Assembly (NCBI GenBank): GCA_019118545.1
Contig: DWYT01000072.1
Location: 1 to 32,593, forward strand
From: Candidatus Mediterraneibacter merdavium
GTDB taxonomy: Bacteria; Bacillota; Clostridia; Lachnospirales; Lachnospiraceae
Length of the DNA: 32,593 bases
Direction of reading: 5' to 3'
The notes beneath the pieces were generated by a model. That model searched no databases and was not told the DNA's origin. It saw only the letters and a program-made list of their open reading frames with translations. A program made the translations under genes and the position numbers. Shown here piece after piece: positions 1 to 8,629 of this stretch (position 1 is the stretch's first letter; every line of letters begins with the position of its first letter).

Positions 1-2
1 AT

Positions 3-103
3 GCCACATTTTGCCCCGTTTTGCCTATTCTGTGATAAATTTAACAATCTTGAAGGCATTTACATACTCGGCAAATCGCGGCAAAACAGGGCAGAATACG
101 GCA
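3..103. repeat. Imperfect long inverted repeat upstream of the phosphatase gene
   Basis: The arm at 3-26 (containing TTGCCCCGTTTTGCC) pairs with the arm at 80-103 (containing GGCAAAACAGGGCAG). About 20 of 24 positions are complementary and one more is a G-U wobble, with a loop of about 54 bases. The right arm ends a few bases before the AGGAGG ribosome binding site of the next gene. There is no T-run, so it is not a standard terminator. It could be a leader structure or part of a repeat that begins before the window. Confidence 0.35.
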
Positions 104-123
104 TTTTAGGAGGATTTTCAAAT

Positions 124-588
124 ATGATTAAGATACTTTTCATTTGCCACGGCAATATCTGCCGTTCCACCATGGCTGAATATGTGATGAAGGATCTTGT
201 CAGCAGAGCAGGTCTTTCTTCTTCGTTTTACATTGACTCTGCCGCCACGAGCCGGGAGGAGATCGGCAATCCGGTGCACCACGGCACCCGCCGGAAGTTA
301 AAAGAGGTTGGAATCCCCTGCGGAGACCACCGCGCCCGGCAGATGCGCGCGTCGGAGTATGACGAGTTTGATTACATCATAGGGATGGATTCGTGGAACA
401 TCCGTAACATCAACCGTATCCTCGGGAACAATGACCCGGATGCCAAGGTGTCCAAGCTGCTTGATTTTACGCAGAGAAAGGGAGCGGATATCGCTGACCC
501 GTGGTACACGGGGAATTTTGATGTGACTTACGCAGATGTAAAAGAGGGCTGCGAAGCCCTCCTTAATGACTGCCTTTTACGCCTCTAG
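124..588 (+). CDS. Low-molecular-weight protein-tyrosine phosphatase
   Basis: A cytoplasmic phosphatase that removes phosphate from phosphotyrosine, and possibly phosphoarginine, on proteins. The N-terminus carries the family P-loop CHGNICRS (CX5R) with nucleophile Cys8 and Arg14. The general-acid motif is present as DPWY with Asp125. The length of 154 residues is normal for the family. The reading frame is open further upstream, but the ATG at 124 is preferred: TTAGGAGG lies 7-10 bases before it and the family always begins a few residues before the P-loop. The gene converges with the J-domain gene and their last 12 bases overlap. It is not near capsule or tyrosine-kinase genes, so its substrate cannot be inferred. 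Confidence 0.93.
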   Translation: MIKILFICHGNICRSTMAEYVMKDLVSRAGLSSSFYIDSAATSREEIGNPVHHGTRRKLKEVGIPCGDHRARQMRASEYDEFDYIIGMDSWNIRNINRILGNNDPDAKVSKLLDFTQRKGADIADPWYTGNFDVTYADVKEGCEALLNDCLLRL

Positions 589-1299
589 GGCGTAGGAGAG
601 CAGTTTCTTCAGATTGTGATGGAACTGACGGTTCTTGTTTTTGATCCGCAGTTTTTCAGTGCCGGATTTTGTTTCTTCGATAAATGCGTCGTAGCGGGAA
701 AACAGGATGCGGTAGTCGGCAGTCTGTTTCTGACCCCAGCGGATGAGAACCCAGTTCATGGCATCCGGCGTCCAGTATTCCATAGGAATTCCGGCCATTT
801 TAAGAATGGTTATATACTGGACGGCCTGCATGGAGAGCTGAGCGATCTGCTGTCCGCGCATGGTCTCAGCCTCTTCCTGATTTCTGTTTCGCCCGATCTT
901 TTTGAAAATACGCCGGGGAAGGCTTTTCTTATGGGTCTTATGTTCCATCAGGCGAAGGCTCTGCTCAATGACATCGTTTAACCGGTTGGCAGTGTTCCAA
1001 TAGGTGACAAAAGAGGCTGAATCCTCATTTATTCCGTCTTCCGGCCCTACTTTGAATGTGCGGAACACACGCATTGTCTCCCCGAAGGTGTCGTGGTTAT
1101 ATTGTTTGCGTTTTTCAGGATTTGATAAAGTCTGGTAGGCTTCAAGTATTTCCTGCATAAGAGCAGTAGAGTCTATATCTTTATGTACGTTCGCGTCAGG
1201 ATGATATACTTTTGCTAAAGCATTTTTAGCGGCGGTGATCTCTTCTAATGTCGCATCTCTGGAAACCCCTAAAACATCATAATAAGTGCGAGATTCCAT
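577..1299 (-). CDS. J-domain (DnaJ-like) protein
   Basis: A co-chaperone-type protein of 240 residues. Residues 4-70 form a typical J-domain (start YYDVLGVSRDATLEEI, then the HPD tripeptide in YHPDAN), which stimulates the ATPase of Hsp70/DnaK. It lacks the Gly/Phe region, the CxxCxGxG zinc repeats and the C-terminal substrate domains of DnaJ, so it is a class III (J-domain-only) protein. The remaining 170 residues are charged, partly helical and not recognised. The start has a clear TAAGGAGG site seven bases upstream. The gene reads toward the phosphatase and overlaps its 3' end; the DNA between its start and the carboxypeptidase gene at 1454 holds its promoter. The specific client or DnaK partner is unknown. 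Confidence 0.85.
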   Translation of the reverse strand: MESRTYYDVLGVSRDATLEEITAAKNALAKVYHPDANVHKDIDSTALMQEILEAYQTLSNPEKRKQYNHDTFGETMRVFRTFKVGPEDGINEDSASFVTYWNTANRLNDVIEQSLRLMEHKTHKKSLPRRIFKKIGRNRNQEEAETMRGQQIAQLSMQAVQYITILKMAGIPMEYWTPDAMNWVLIRWGQKQTADYRILFSRYDAFIEETKSGTEKLRIKNKNRQFHHNLKKLLSYALEA

Positions 1300-1342
1300 G
1301 AATGACCTCCTTATAAAACTGATTATTTATTCTCCCGTGACT

Positions 1343-1371
1343 AATATACGCCCGGGTATGGGAAAAGTCAA
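1343..1371 (-). promoter_or_regulatory. Probable sigma-A promoter of the J-domain gene
   Basis: On the minus strand, TTGACT (-35, 1366-1371) is followed by a 17-base spacer and TATATT (-10, 1343-1348). It lies about 45 bases upstream of the J-domain start codon. Confidence 0.55.
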
Positions 1372-1453
1372 TCAGCACTCTTTACAAAAAGCGAATATTT
1401 CAGCCTTTGGATGCTTATATTTTTAACAGACGAATTTTTAAAGAGGGATCGTG

Positions 1454-2689
1454 ATGAAACAAGTTCAGTCATTTGTTCTGAGTATTGTCCTGCTTTTGTC
1501 ATGTCTGTATATCCATGTAGGTGTTATGGCAGAAGAGGAGCAGGGCCAGTCCGCAGAGCAGGAGCAATCATCGGAGGAGCAGAATCAGTCCGCGGTACAG
1601 GAGCAGCCGGCAATCGATGTCACCGCTCCGTCGGTGATCCTTATGGAGGCCTCCACGGGCACGGTTATTTATGAGAAAGACGCGGACACGGCGCGGCCGC
1701 CAGCGAGTGTGACGAAGGTGATGACCATGCTGCTCATATTTGACGCATTGGAGGAGGGCAGTATCAGTCTGGAGGATGAGGTGACGACTTCCGAATATGC
1801 GGCATCTATGGGAGGCTCTCAGGTATTTCTTGAACCGGGGGAGACGCAGACCGTTGATACGATGCTCAAATGTATCGCCGTGGCCAGCGCAAACGACGCC
1901 TGTGTAGCCATGTCAGAGTACATATGTGGCAGTGAGGAGGAGTTTGTCCGCAGGATGAACGAGAGAGCAAAGGGACTTGGCATGGAGAATACGAACTTTG
2001 TCAACTGCAATGGACTGGACGCGGAAGGGCATGTGACAAGCGCGCGGGATATTGCCCTTATGTCCCGGGAGCTTATATCGAAATACCCTCAGGTACACGA
2101 TTATTCTATGATCTGGATGGAAAATATTACGCATACCACGAAAAAAGGAAGCTCAGAGTTTGGCCTGACAAATACAAATAAACTGGTGCGGCAGTACGAG
2201 TATGCGACAGGACTTAAGACGGGGTCCACAGGCGATGCGAAATTTTGCGTCTCCGCCACAGGCGAGAAGAACGGAATTGAGCTGATAGCTGTCGTTATGG
2301 CAGCGGAAAATTCAAAGGAGCGGTTTGCGGACGCCGTGAAGCTTTTGAATTATGGATTCGGAAGATGCCAGCTTTATTCGGATGAGGAGACAGAAGGGAT
2401 CAATCCCGCAAAGGTAGAAGGCGGTGTGGAAGAAACTGTCGGCGTCCGGCGTAAAAGCGCGTTTTCCTATCTGGATACGTCGGGAGCGGATTTGAACAGC
2501 ATTGAGAAAAAGATCGAGATGGAGAAAACGGTCAAAGCGCCGCTGAAAAAGGGGGATATAGTCGGGCATATTATTTATAGTCTGGATGGAAATGAGATTG
2601 GGAGGAGCGAGCTGATAGCAGAAAAAAGCGTGAAAAAGGCAGGTTTTTTTGATTTCTTTAAAAAGGCTTTGGGGGAAGCCGCTCTGTAA
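1454..2689 (+). CDS. D-alanyl-D-alanine carboxypeptidase (peptidase S11, PBP5/DacF-like)
   Basis: Removes the terminal D-Ala from peptidoglycan pentapeptides outside the membrane. A signal peptide (residues 1-26, ending VMA) is followed by a Glu/Gln/Ser-rich linker. All three penicillin-binding motifs are present: SVTK at 85-88 (nucleophile Ser85), SAN at 145-147 and KTG at 255-257. The C-terminus is the usual PBP5 beta domain plus a short amphipathic tail (GFFDFFKKAL) of the kind that anchors these enzymes to the membrane. ATG at 1454 is chosen over the GTG at 1451 because the GAGGG site is better spaced. The gene is monocistronic, closed by the hairpin at 2697. A second S11 enzyme lies 2.5 kb downstream. 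DacF-type enzymes act in sporulation, but this cannot be decided here. Confidence 0.93.
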   Translation: MKQVQSFVLSIVLLLSCLYIHVGVMAEEEQGQSAEQEQSSEEQNQSAVQEQPAIDVTAPSVILMEASTGTVIYEKDADTARPPASVTKVMTMLLIFDALEEGSISLEDEVTTSEYAASMGGSQVFLEPGETQTVDTMLKCIAVASANDACVAMSEYICGSEEEFVRRMNERAKGLGMENTNFVNCNGLDAEGHVTSARDIALMSRELISKYPQVHDYSMIWMENITHTTKKGSSEFGLTNTNKLVRQYEYATGLKTGSTGDAKFCVSATGEKNGIELIAVVMAAENSKERFADAVKLLNYGFGRCQLYSDEETEGINPAKVEGGVEETVGVRRKSAFSYLDTSGADLNSIEKKIEMEKTVKAPLKKGDIVGHIIYSLDGNEIGRSELIAEKSVKKAGFFDFFKKALGEAAL

Positions 2690-2696
2690 CCACAGT

Positions 2697-2726
2697 GAAA
2701 AAGGGATGGGAATCCATTCCTTTTTC
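2697..2726 (+). terminator. Intrinsic terminator after the carboxypeptidase gene
   Basis: GAAAAAGGGATGG pairs with CCATTCCTTTTTC across a 4-base loop, with one G-U pair in 13. The T-run is part of the descending stem. Confidence 0.8.
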
Positions 2727-2738
2727 GCGTATCGGGAC

Positions 2739-2767
2739 TGTTTTTCTTTTTGGTCGTATTATATAAT
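2739..2767 (+). promoter_or_regulatory. Possible promoter of the metallophosphoesterase gene
   Basis: A perfect TATAAT at 2762-2767 lies 17 bases after a poor -35 (TGTTTT, 2739-2744). It follows the terminator and precedes the start codon by about 70 bases. Confidence 0.35.
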
Positions 2768-2834
2768 GAGATCAGAATATCAAAAAAGCGTCTTTAGGCA
2801 CTCCGGCGCACGAAACGAAAAGGAGAGACTTTCA

Positions 2835-3752
2835 ATGAATCCATTTATCATTATTGGTTTGCTTATTGTTCTGGCTATTATCTTAGCTGTGATTTTTGAA
2901 ATACACAGGGAGCTGCATCATTTTCAGGTCACGAGTTACAGTGTCCGCTCAAAGAAGCTGAGAGGGATTTCCAGAGATATGAAGCTCCTGTTCCTGAGCG
3001 ACCTGCACAACTGGACATACGGACAGGGGAATGAGACGCTGCTTGAGAGTATCCGCTCTGAGGAACCAGACCTGATTCTTGTCGGCGGGGATATGCTGGT
3101 GGGAAAAGAAAAGGCTGTTTTTGATAATGCCCTTGATTTTCTCAGGGCATTGCCTGAGATCTGTCCGGTCATCTGCGCCAACGGCAATCATGAACAGAGG
3201 GTAAAAGAAGATACAAAGACATACGGGGATGTATACGCTGGCTATAAGAAGGCGTTAAAGGACAGTGGAATCCATGTTCTGGAAAATGAGAGCATCAGGG
3301 TGGAGCTAGGATCAAGGGATCTGGTCATATACGGTCTGGAGCTTCCCTCTGCTTCTTATAAAAAGTTTAAAAAGTCCCCTCTTACTCCGAGGGAAATATC
3401 AGGATATTTCGGATTGACGGAAGAAGAAAGCGGTAAATACAGAGCCGGAGCCGGGAAAGAAGAAAAGAGCTATAAGATCCTGCTGGCGCACAATCCTGCG
3501 TATATGGAGGCTTATCTGGACTGGGGCGCGGACATGGTACTTTCCGGCCATCTGCACGGCGGACTTATACGAGTGCCCGGCCTTGGCGGGATCGTGACTC
3601 CGCAGGGATTTCTCTTTCCCAAATATTCCGGGGAGATAACGCAGGAGGGAGAGCGGACTGTGATCGTAAGCAGAGGATTGGGGACACATACGCTTAATAT
3701 CCGTCTCTTTAATCCGCCGGAACTTATCTCGATCCAGCTTGGAGGGGAGTAA
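2835..3752 (+). CDS. Membrane-anchored calcineurin-like metallophosphoesterase
   Basis: A 305-residue protein with one N-terminal membrane helix (residues 4-21) and a calcineurin-type phosphoesterase domain. The metal-binding motifs occur in order: SDLHN (Asp56, His58), GGDM (Asp86), NGNHE (Asn118, His119) and GHLHGG (His239, His241). Such YkuE/YaeI-like proteins are dinuclear metal hydrolases; some act on lipid head groups, but the substrate of this one is not evident. The frame is open from 2649, but the ATG at 2835 has AAAGGAGAG just upstream and places the membrane helix at the N-terminus, and the longer form would cross the terminator. The gene stands alone between a terminator and the scpA promoter. 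Confidence 0.88.
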   Translation: MNPFIIIGLLIVLAIILAVIFEIHRELHHFQVTSYSVRSKKLRGISRDMKLLFLSDLHNWTYGQGNETLLESIRSEEPDLILVGGDMLVGKEKAVFDNALDFLRALPEICPVICANGNHEQRVKEDTKTYGDVYAGYKKALKDSGIHVLENESIRVELGSRDLVIYGLELPSASYKKFKKSPLTPREISGYFGLTEEESGKYRAGAGKEEKSYKILLAHNPAYMEAYLDWGADMVLSGHLHGGLIRVPGLGGIVTPQGFLFPKYSGEITQEGERTVIVSRGLGTHTLNIRLFNPPELISIQLGGE

Positions 3753-3759
3753 AAAATCA

Positions 3760-3788
3760 TTGTAAAAATCCCGGCGTTCCCGTATAAT
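3760..3788 (+). promoter_or_regulatory. Probable sigma-A promoter of scpA-scpB
   Basis: TTGTAA (3760-3765), a 17-base spacer and a perfect TATAAT (3783-3788), about 42 bases before the scpA start codon. Confidence 0.55.
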
Positions 3789-3830
3789 ATACTATTGGTA
3801 TATTATGAAATGAACACTTAGGGAGTCAGT

Positions 3831-4589
3831 ATGGGAATACCGGTAAAGCTGGAAGTATTCGAAGGTCCTCTGGATCTTCTTCTTCACCTGATTGATAAAA
3901 ATAAAATAGACATCTATGATATCCCCATCGTTGAGATCACGAATCAGTACATGGAGTATATCCGCAATATGCAGAGGGAAGACTTGAATATCATGAGCGA
4001 GTTCCTTGTTATGGCGGCGACTCTGCTGGATATCAAGTGCCGGATGCTGCTTCCAAAGGAAGTGACTGAGGATGGGGAAGAGGAAGATCCAAGGCAGGAG
4101 CTTGTGGAACAGCTCCTTCAATACAAGATGTACAAGTACATGGCCTATGAATTAAAGGACCGGCAGACAGACGCTGATTGCGTCCTCTATAAGCGGCCTA
4201 CGATTCCCGAGGAAGTTCAGGGGTATGTGGAGCCGGTAGATCTGGATCTTCTTTTGGGGGATCTTACGCTGTCCCGTCTCAACGCCATTTTTCAGGATGT
4301 GATGAAGCGGCAGACGGACAAGATCGACCCGGTGAGGAGTAAGTTCGGAAGAATCGAGAAAGAGGAAGTGTCGCTTTCGGATAAATTTACATACATCCGC
4401 GGATATATGAAGGCGAGAAAGCGGTTCAGCTTCCGCCAGCTTCTTGAGGAGCAGCACAGCAAGATGCACGTTGTCGTGGCATTTCTGGCAATCCTTGAGA
4501 TGATGAAGCTGGGAGAAATACGGGTAGAGCAGGAGGATACCTGCGGTGAGATCATGATTGAAAGGACTGGAGATACAGATGGAGATTGA
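3831..4589 (+). CDS. scpA: Segregation and condensation protein A (kleisin)
   Basis: The kleisin subunit of the Smc-ScpAB condensin, which organises and segregates the chromosome. The N-terminus shows the ScpA signature (VKLEVFEGPLDLLLHLID, residues 5-22, then IDIYDIPI), and the family motif continues through LVMAATLLDIKCRMLLP. The C-terminal winged helix that binds the Smc head is visible near residues 185-235 (RFSFRQLLEE, VVAFLAILEMMKLGEI). The length of 252 residues is normal. It overlaps scpB by about 11 bases, implying translational coupling, and has its own promoter at 3760. Confidence 0.95.
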   Translation: MGIPVKLEVFEGPLDLLLHLIDKNKIDIYDIPIVEITNQYMEYIRNMQREDLNIMSEFLVMAATLLDIKCRMLLPKEVTEDGEEEDPRQELVEQLLQYKMYKYMAYELKDRQTDADCVLYKRPTIPEEVQGYVEPVDLDLLLGDLTLSRLNAIFQDVMKRQTDKIDPVRSKFGRIEKEEVSLSDKFTYIRGYMKARKRFSFRQLLEEQHSKMHVVVAFLAILEMMKLGEIRVEQEDTCGEIMIERTGDTDGD

Positions 4590-5148
4590 GAAGCTGCAAA
4601 GCGCGATCGAGGCGATTCTTTTTACAATGGGCGATTCTGTTGAGCTGGATAAGATTGCCGCTGCGATCGGACATGACGCGGAGACGACGAAGAAGCTCAT
4701 CCGCTCTATGATGGACCGGTATGAAGAGAACGACCGTGGGATTAAGCTTATAGAGCTTGACAATGCTTACCAGCTCTGCACAAAGAAAGAAATGTACGAG
4801 TATCTGATCCGCGTGGCAAAGCAGCCGAAGCGGTATGTGCTCACGGACGTTCTTTTGGAGACGCTGTCCATCATCGCCTATAAGCAGCCGGTGACAAAGC
4901 TGGAGATCGAGAAGATTCGCGGCGTGAAGACCGATCACGCGGTAAATAAGCTGGTAGAATACGGACTTGTGGAGGAAGCAGGACGCATGGACGCGCCCGG
5001 CAGGCCATTGCTTTTCGGCACTACAGAGGAGTTCCTGCGCCGGTTCAGCGTCCATTCGCTTGATGAACTTCCAGTGCTTGATCAGGAACAGCTCGAGCAT
5101 TTTAAAGAAGAGGCAGAGGACGAGGCTCAGCTAAAGCTGGACATTTGA
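4579..5148 (+). CDS. scpB: Segregation and condensation protein B
   Basis: The dimeric winged-helix partner of ScpA in the Smc complex. The family hallmarks are the start IEKLQSAIEAILF, the motif ETLSIIAYKQPVTKLEIEKIRGV near residues 95-117, and the ending of the second winged helix GLVEEAGRMDAPGRPLLFGTTEEFLRRF. The ATG at 4579 is preferred over the in-frame ATG at 4558 because GGAG lies six bases upstream and ScpB proteins normally begin just before this helix. It gives 189 residues. The start lies inside scpA, so the two are coupled. The carboxypeptidase gene 104 bases downstream reads the same way with no terminator between. Confidence 0.94.
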   Translation: MEIEKLQSAIEAILFTMGDSVELDKIAAAIGHDAETTKKLIRSMMDRYEENDRGIKLIELDNAYQLCTKKEMYEYLIRVAKQPKRYVLTDVLLETLSIIAYKQPVTKLEIEKIRGVKTDHAVNKLVEYGLVEEAGRMDAPGRPLLFGTTEEFLRRFSVHSLDELPVLDQEQLEHFKEEAEDEAQLKLDI

Positions 5149-5252
5149 TAAATGGGTATCCGGCAGAAGGGGGTCAAGGAAGACGTGAGATTATATTTTC
5201 TTGGAAAAGCGCATACATTGTAGATGAGACAGTACCGTCAGAGGTGTCCTCT

Positions 5253-6524
5253 ATGAGAAACAAGATAAAACTGAAGAAATGGAAAAAGACGGCGGTTGTC
5301 CTGCTTTTCGCAATCGTCTTTACGCTGTTTTCTTTCTCTGCACACTGCCCCTTTTTTCAGGTATTGGCAGAGGAGACGGAAACTGCGCAGAGCGGCGGGA
5401 TAAAGCCGTCCGAGTTATACGCCCAGTCAGCGGTCCTTATGGATGCGGAATCAGGGCGTATTTTATTTGCGAAAAATGGACAGGAAGCGAGGCCCATGGC
5501 GAGTACGACAAAGATCATGACCTGCATCCTGACGCTGGAGAAAGGAAATCTGTCCGACCGCGTGGCTGTGAGCGGCGAAGCGTCCGCGCAGCCGGCGGTA
5601 AAGCTTGGGGTGCGTTCAGGGCAGGAGTTTTACCTGCGGGATCTTCTGTATTCCCTGATGCTGGAATCCCACAATGACTCCGCTGTGGCGATCGCGGAGC
5701 ACATCGGCGGAAGCGTGGAAGGCTTCGCGGATATGATGAACGCAAAGGCAGAGGAGTTAGGCTGTGAAGATACATATTTTATCACGCCGAACGGTCTGGA
5801 CGCGCAGGATGATGAGGGCGTCCATCACACGACGGCGGGCGATCTGGCGCGGATCATGAAATACTGCATCATGGATTCTGGAAAAAAAGAAGAATTCCTT
5901 GAGATCACGAGGACGGAGAGTTATTCCTTTTCCGACTGTTCGGGAAATGGAAACTATTCCTGTGTCAATCACAATTCTTTTCTGAAAATGATGGAAGGGG
6001 CGCTTTCGGGAAAGACGGGATTTACGGCGGACGCGGGTTACTGCTACGTGGGGGCACTCGAAGACGGCGGCAGAACCTTTATCGTTGCGCTTCTCGCCTG
6101 CGGCTGGCCGAATAATAAAAGCTATAAGTGGGCGGATACTAGAAAACTGATGACATATGGCATTGAAAATTATTTTTACCGGGAGATCACCCCAAAGCTT
6201 ACGGAGGATACGATAAAAGCAGCGGGCGGTTTTGGCGGCGGCTTCCCGCAGAAGGAGCCTGTAGAGCTTAAACTTCGCACCGGGGGCGGAGTGCGGAGGT
6301 TACTGCTGAAGCAATCAGAGGAAATCACCATGGACACAGATGTGCCGTCCGTCATATCAGCGCCTGTAAAAGCGGGAGCGCGGCTGGGAAGTATTACTTA
6401 CGCGGTAGACGGACGGATTGTGGCATATTATCCTGTCTTTGCGGCGGAAAACATCGGGGAGCGGAGTTTAATGACGTGTGTTTCATATGTGGCGGGGACA
6501 TTTATGTTTCAATCACAAGATTAA
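5253..6524 (+). CDS. D-alanyl-D-alanine carboxypeptidase (peptidase S11, second copy)
   Basis: A second extracytoplasmic D,D-carboxypeptidase of 423 residues. An N-terminal hydrophobic segment (residues 13-30) serves as signal peptide or anchor. Catalytic motifs are STTK at 84-87, SHN at 139-141 and KTG at 254-256, followed by a PBP5-type beta domain. Unlike the first copy it ends without an obvious amphipathic anchor helix. The frame is open from 5145, but the ATG at 5253 has GAGGTG six bases upstream and places the signal sequence correctly. It follows scpB closely without a terminator and may share the scpAB transcript; scpAB-dac neighbourhoods are common in clostridia. The GGGFGGGF stretch near residue 330 is a low-complexity loop. 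Confidence 0.92.
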   Translation: MRNKIKLKKWKKTAVVLLFAIVFTLFSFSAHCPFFQVLAEETETAQSGGIKPSELYAQSAVLMDAESGRILFAKNGQEARPMASTTKIMTCILTLEKGNLSDRVAVSGEASAQPAVKLGVRSGQEFYLRDLLYSLMLESHNDSAVAIAEHIGGSVEGFADMMNAKAEELGCEDTYFITPNGLDAQDDEGVHHTTAGDLARIMKYCIMDSGKKEEFLEITRTESYSFSDCSGNGNYSCVNHNSFLKMMEGALSGKTGFTADAGYCYVGALEDGGRTFIVALLACGWPNNKSYKWADTRKLMTYGIENYFYREITPKLTEDTIKAAGGFGGGFPQKEPVELKLRTGGGVRRLLLKQSEEITMDTDVPSVISAPVKAGARLGSITYAVDGRIVAYYPVFAAENIGERSLMTCVSYVAGTFMFQSQD

Positions 6525-6528
6525 AATA

Positions 6529-6618
6529 AATCAATAAAAATGATTAAAATTACCACTGGTTATCAAAAGCGGCCTGTGTTAGTATAGGTGAGTATAAAAT
6601 AAAGCAATCAAATTGATT
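6529..6618 (+). promoter_or_regulatory. leuA leader with two AATCA/TGATT palindromes and a weak promoter
   Basis: AATCA (6529-6533) and TGATT (6541-6545) form an inverted repeat with a 7-base spacer. AATCAAATTGATT (6606-6618) is a perfect 13-base palindrome built from the same half-sites, ending 22 bases before the leuA start codon. Between them lies a possible promoter, TTATCA (6560-6565), 17 bases, TATAGG (6583-6588). The pair could be a binding site for a regulator, possibly the AraC domain of LeuA itself; that is inference. No T-box or leucine leader peptide was seen. Confidence 0.35.
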
Positions 6619-6640
6619 AATTATAAGGAGATGTACAGCT

Positions 6641-8629
6641 ATGGAAAACTGGAAGAAATACGAAAAGACTTATTTTATGCCGCCGGAGCCTTGTTATGAC
6701 TGGGTGAAGAAGGACGCGGTCGAGAAAGCGCCGATCTGGTGCAGCGTGGACCTGCGCGACGGCAATCAGGCGCTCATCGAGCCGATGAGCTTAGATGAAA
6801 AACTGGAGTTCTTCCAGCTTCTTGTGGACGTGGGATTTAAGGTGATTGAGGTCGGCTTCCCGGCGGCGTCAGAGACAGAGTATCAGTTTTTAAGGACGCT
6901 CATCGAGCAGAACATGATCCCGGAGGATGTGACGATCCAAGTGCTGACACAGGCGAGAGAGCATATCATCAAGAGGACGTTCGAGGCGGTAAAGGGCGCC
7001 CCGCATGCAATTATACATGTATACAATTCTACATCGGTGGCACAGAGAGAGCAGGTGTTCCGCAAGAATAAAGAGGAGATCAAGCAGATCGCCATTGACG
7101 GGGCAAAGCTGTTGAAAAGTCTGGCAAAGGAAACGAGCGGAAACTTTACATTCCAGTACAGTCCGGAGAGCTTTCAGGGAACAGAGGTAGATTATGCCCT
7201 TGAAGTTTGTAACGCTGTTCTGGATATCTGGAAACCGACCGCGAATAATAAGGCGATCATCAATCTTCCGACAACGGTGGAAAATGCGATGCCGCATGTA
7301 TTTGCAAGTCAGGTGGAATATTTTAATAAGCATCTGCTCCACAGAGAGAATGTGATCCTTTCCCTGCATCCGCACAATGACCGCGGTTCCGGCATCAGCG
7401 ACGCGGAGCTTGGCATCCTCGCTGGCGCGGACAGGATTGAAGGAACTCTTTTTGGAAACGGCGAGCGCACCGGCAACGTGGATATCGTCACACTGGCCAT
7501 GAATATGTTCTCTCAGGGAGTTGACCCGGGACTGGACTTCTCAAATATGAGCGACATCTGCGAGGTGTATGAGCGCGTGACCCGTATGCAGGTGTCTCCC
7601 CGCCAGCCTTACGCGGGAGAGCTTGTGTTCACTGCGTTTTCAGGCTCCCATCAGGACGCTATCGCAAAGGGAATGGCATGGAGAGAGGAGAAAAACTGCG
7701 ACAAGTGGAGTGTTCCTTATCTTCCCATCGATCCGCAGGATGTGGGCAGGAGATACGATTCCGATGTCATCCGCATCAACAGCCAGTCCGGCAAGGGCGG
7801 TGTAAATTACATATTGAAGCAGAGCTTCGGCATCAGCCTGCCGGAGAAGATGAAAGAGGAAGTGGGATATCTTGTCAAAGATGTTTCCGACAAGGCGCAC
7901 AAAGAGCTTACGCCGGACTGGGTATACCATATCTTTGAGGACAATTACATCAATGCAAAATCAGTGTTTACAGTGGATGAGTGCCACTTTAAGCAGGAGG
8001 ACGGCATCATTGCAGAGGCGACCATCCATCACGGCGGCAGCAACCGCAAGATCATGGGCGTTGGAAACGGGCGTCTGGATGCGGTGAGCAATGCGATCAA
8101 GCACTACTTTGACGTCAGCTATGAACTGTCATTCTACGAAGAGCACTCCCTGACAAAAGGCTCCTCATCAAGGGCGGTCGCTTATGTAGGTGTGGTCTGC
8201 AATAAGAAACGCTACTGGGGCGTGGGCATCGACGCCGACATCATCAAGGCGTCCATCGAGGCATTGGTCGTCGCCGTGAACAAGATCAAGGAGATCGCCG
8301 AGTCACAGGCAGGTAAGGATGAACGGCTTTTAGAGATCACCAACTACATCTATGCGAATTATAAGGACGTGACTCTGGATTCCCTGTCGGAGAAGTTCTT
8401 CCTCTCCAAACCGTATTTGTCAAAATACATCAAGGAGAAGTCGGGACTGACGTTCGGAGATATTTTAAAGAAAATCCGCATGAAAAAAGCAAGAGCCATG
8501 CTCAAAGGCAGCAGCGCGACGGTAGAAAGCATCGCGGACTCGGTCGGATATCAGAACGTCGAGCACTTTAACAGAGTGTTCAAGAAAATGTATAACATGA
8601 CGCCCGTGCAGTACCGGAACCGGAAGTAA
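6641..8629 (+). CDS. leuA: 2-isopropylmalate synthase fused to an AraC-type DNA-binding domain
   Basis: Condenses acetyl-CoA with 2-oxoisovalerate, the first committed step of leucine synthesis. Residues 1 to about 400 are the LeuA type 2 (yeast/actinobacterial) catalytic barrel, with DLRDGNQAL at 37-45 and the metal-binding HPHND at 243-247. Residues of about 425-555 match the position of the LeuA allosteric (leucine-binding) domain. Residues 560-662 form a complete AraC double helix-turn-helix: [21 protein letters not shown], a [11 protein letters not shown] linker helix and [20 protein letters not shown] ending TPVQYRNR. Ordinary type 2 LeuA stops near 560-600 residues. The junction (GKDERLLEI) is in one open frame with no stop or frame change. 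RBS is AAGGAG ten bases before the ATG. No other leu gene is adjacent. Confidence 0.93.
   Translation: MENWKKYEKTYFMPPEPCYDWVKKDAVEKAPIWCSVDLRDGNQALIEPMSLDEKLEFFQLLVDVGFKVIEVGFPAASETEYQFLRTLIEQNMIPEDVTIQVLTQAREHIIKRTFEAVKGAPHAIIHVYNSTSVAQREQVFRKNKEEIKQIAIDGAKLLKSLAKETSGNFTFQYSPESFQGTEVDYALEVCNAVLDIWKPTANNKAIINLPTTVENAMPHVFASQVEYFNKHLLHRENVILSLHPHNDRGSGISDAELGILAGADRIEGTLFGNGERTGNVDIVTLAMNMFSQGVDPGLDFSNMSDICEVYERVTRMQVSPRQPYAGELVFTAFSGSHQDAIAKGMAWREEKNCDKWSVPYLPIDPQDVGRRYDSDVIRINSQSGKGGVNYILKQSFGISLPEKMKEEVGYLVKDVSDKAHKELTPDWVYHIFEDNYINAKSVFTVDECHFKQEDGIIAEATIHHGGSNRKIMGVGNGRLDAVSNAIKHYFDVSYELSFYEEHSLTKGSSSRAVAYVGVVCNKKRYWGVGIDADIIKASIEALVVAVNKIKEIAESQAGKDERLLEITNYIYANYKDVTLDSLSEKFFLSKPYLSKYIKEKSGLTFGDILKKIRMKKARAMLKGSSATVESIADSVGYQNVEHFNRVFKKMYNMTPVQYRNRK

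Noticed and set aside
616-981. 121-codon plus-strand open frame within the J-domain gene
   Set aside because: Antisense to a gene with a clear J-domain; no recognisable motif.
8290-8330. Possible separate AraC-type gene or frameshift at the leuA/HTH junction
   Set aside because: The frame is continuous with no stop, and no start codon with a ribosome binding site lies at the junction; a single fused protein is the simplest reading.
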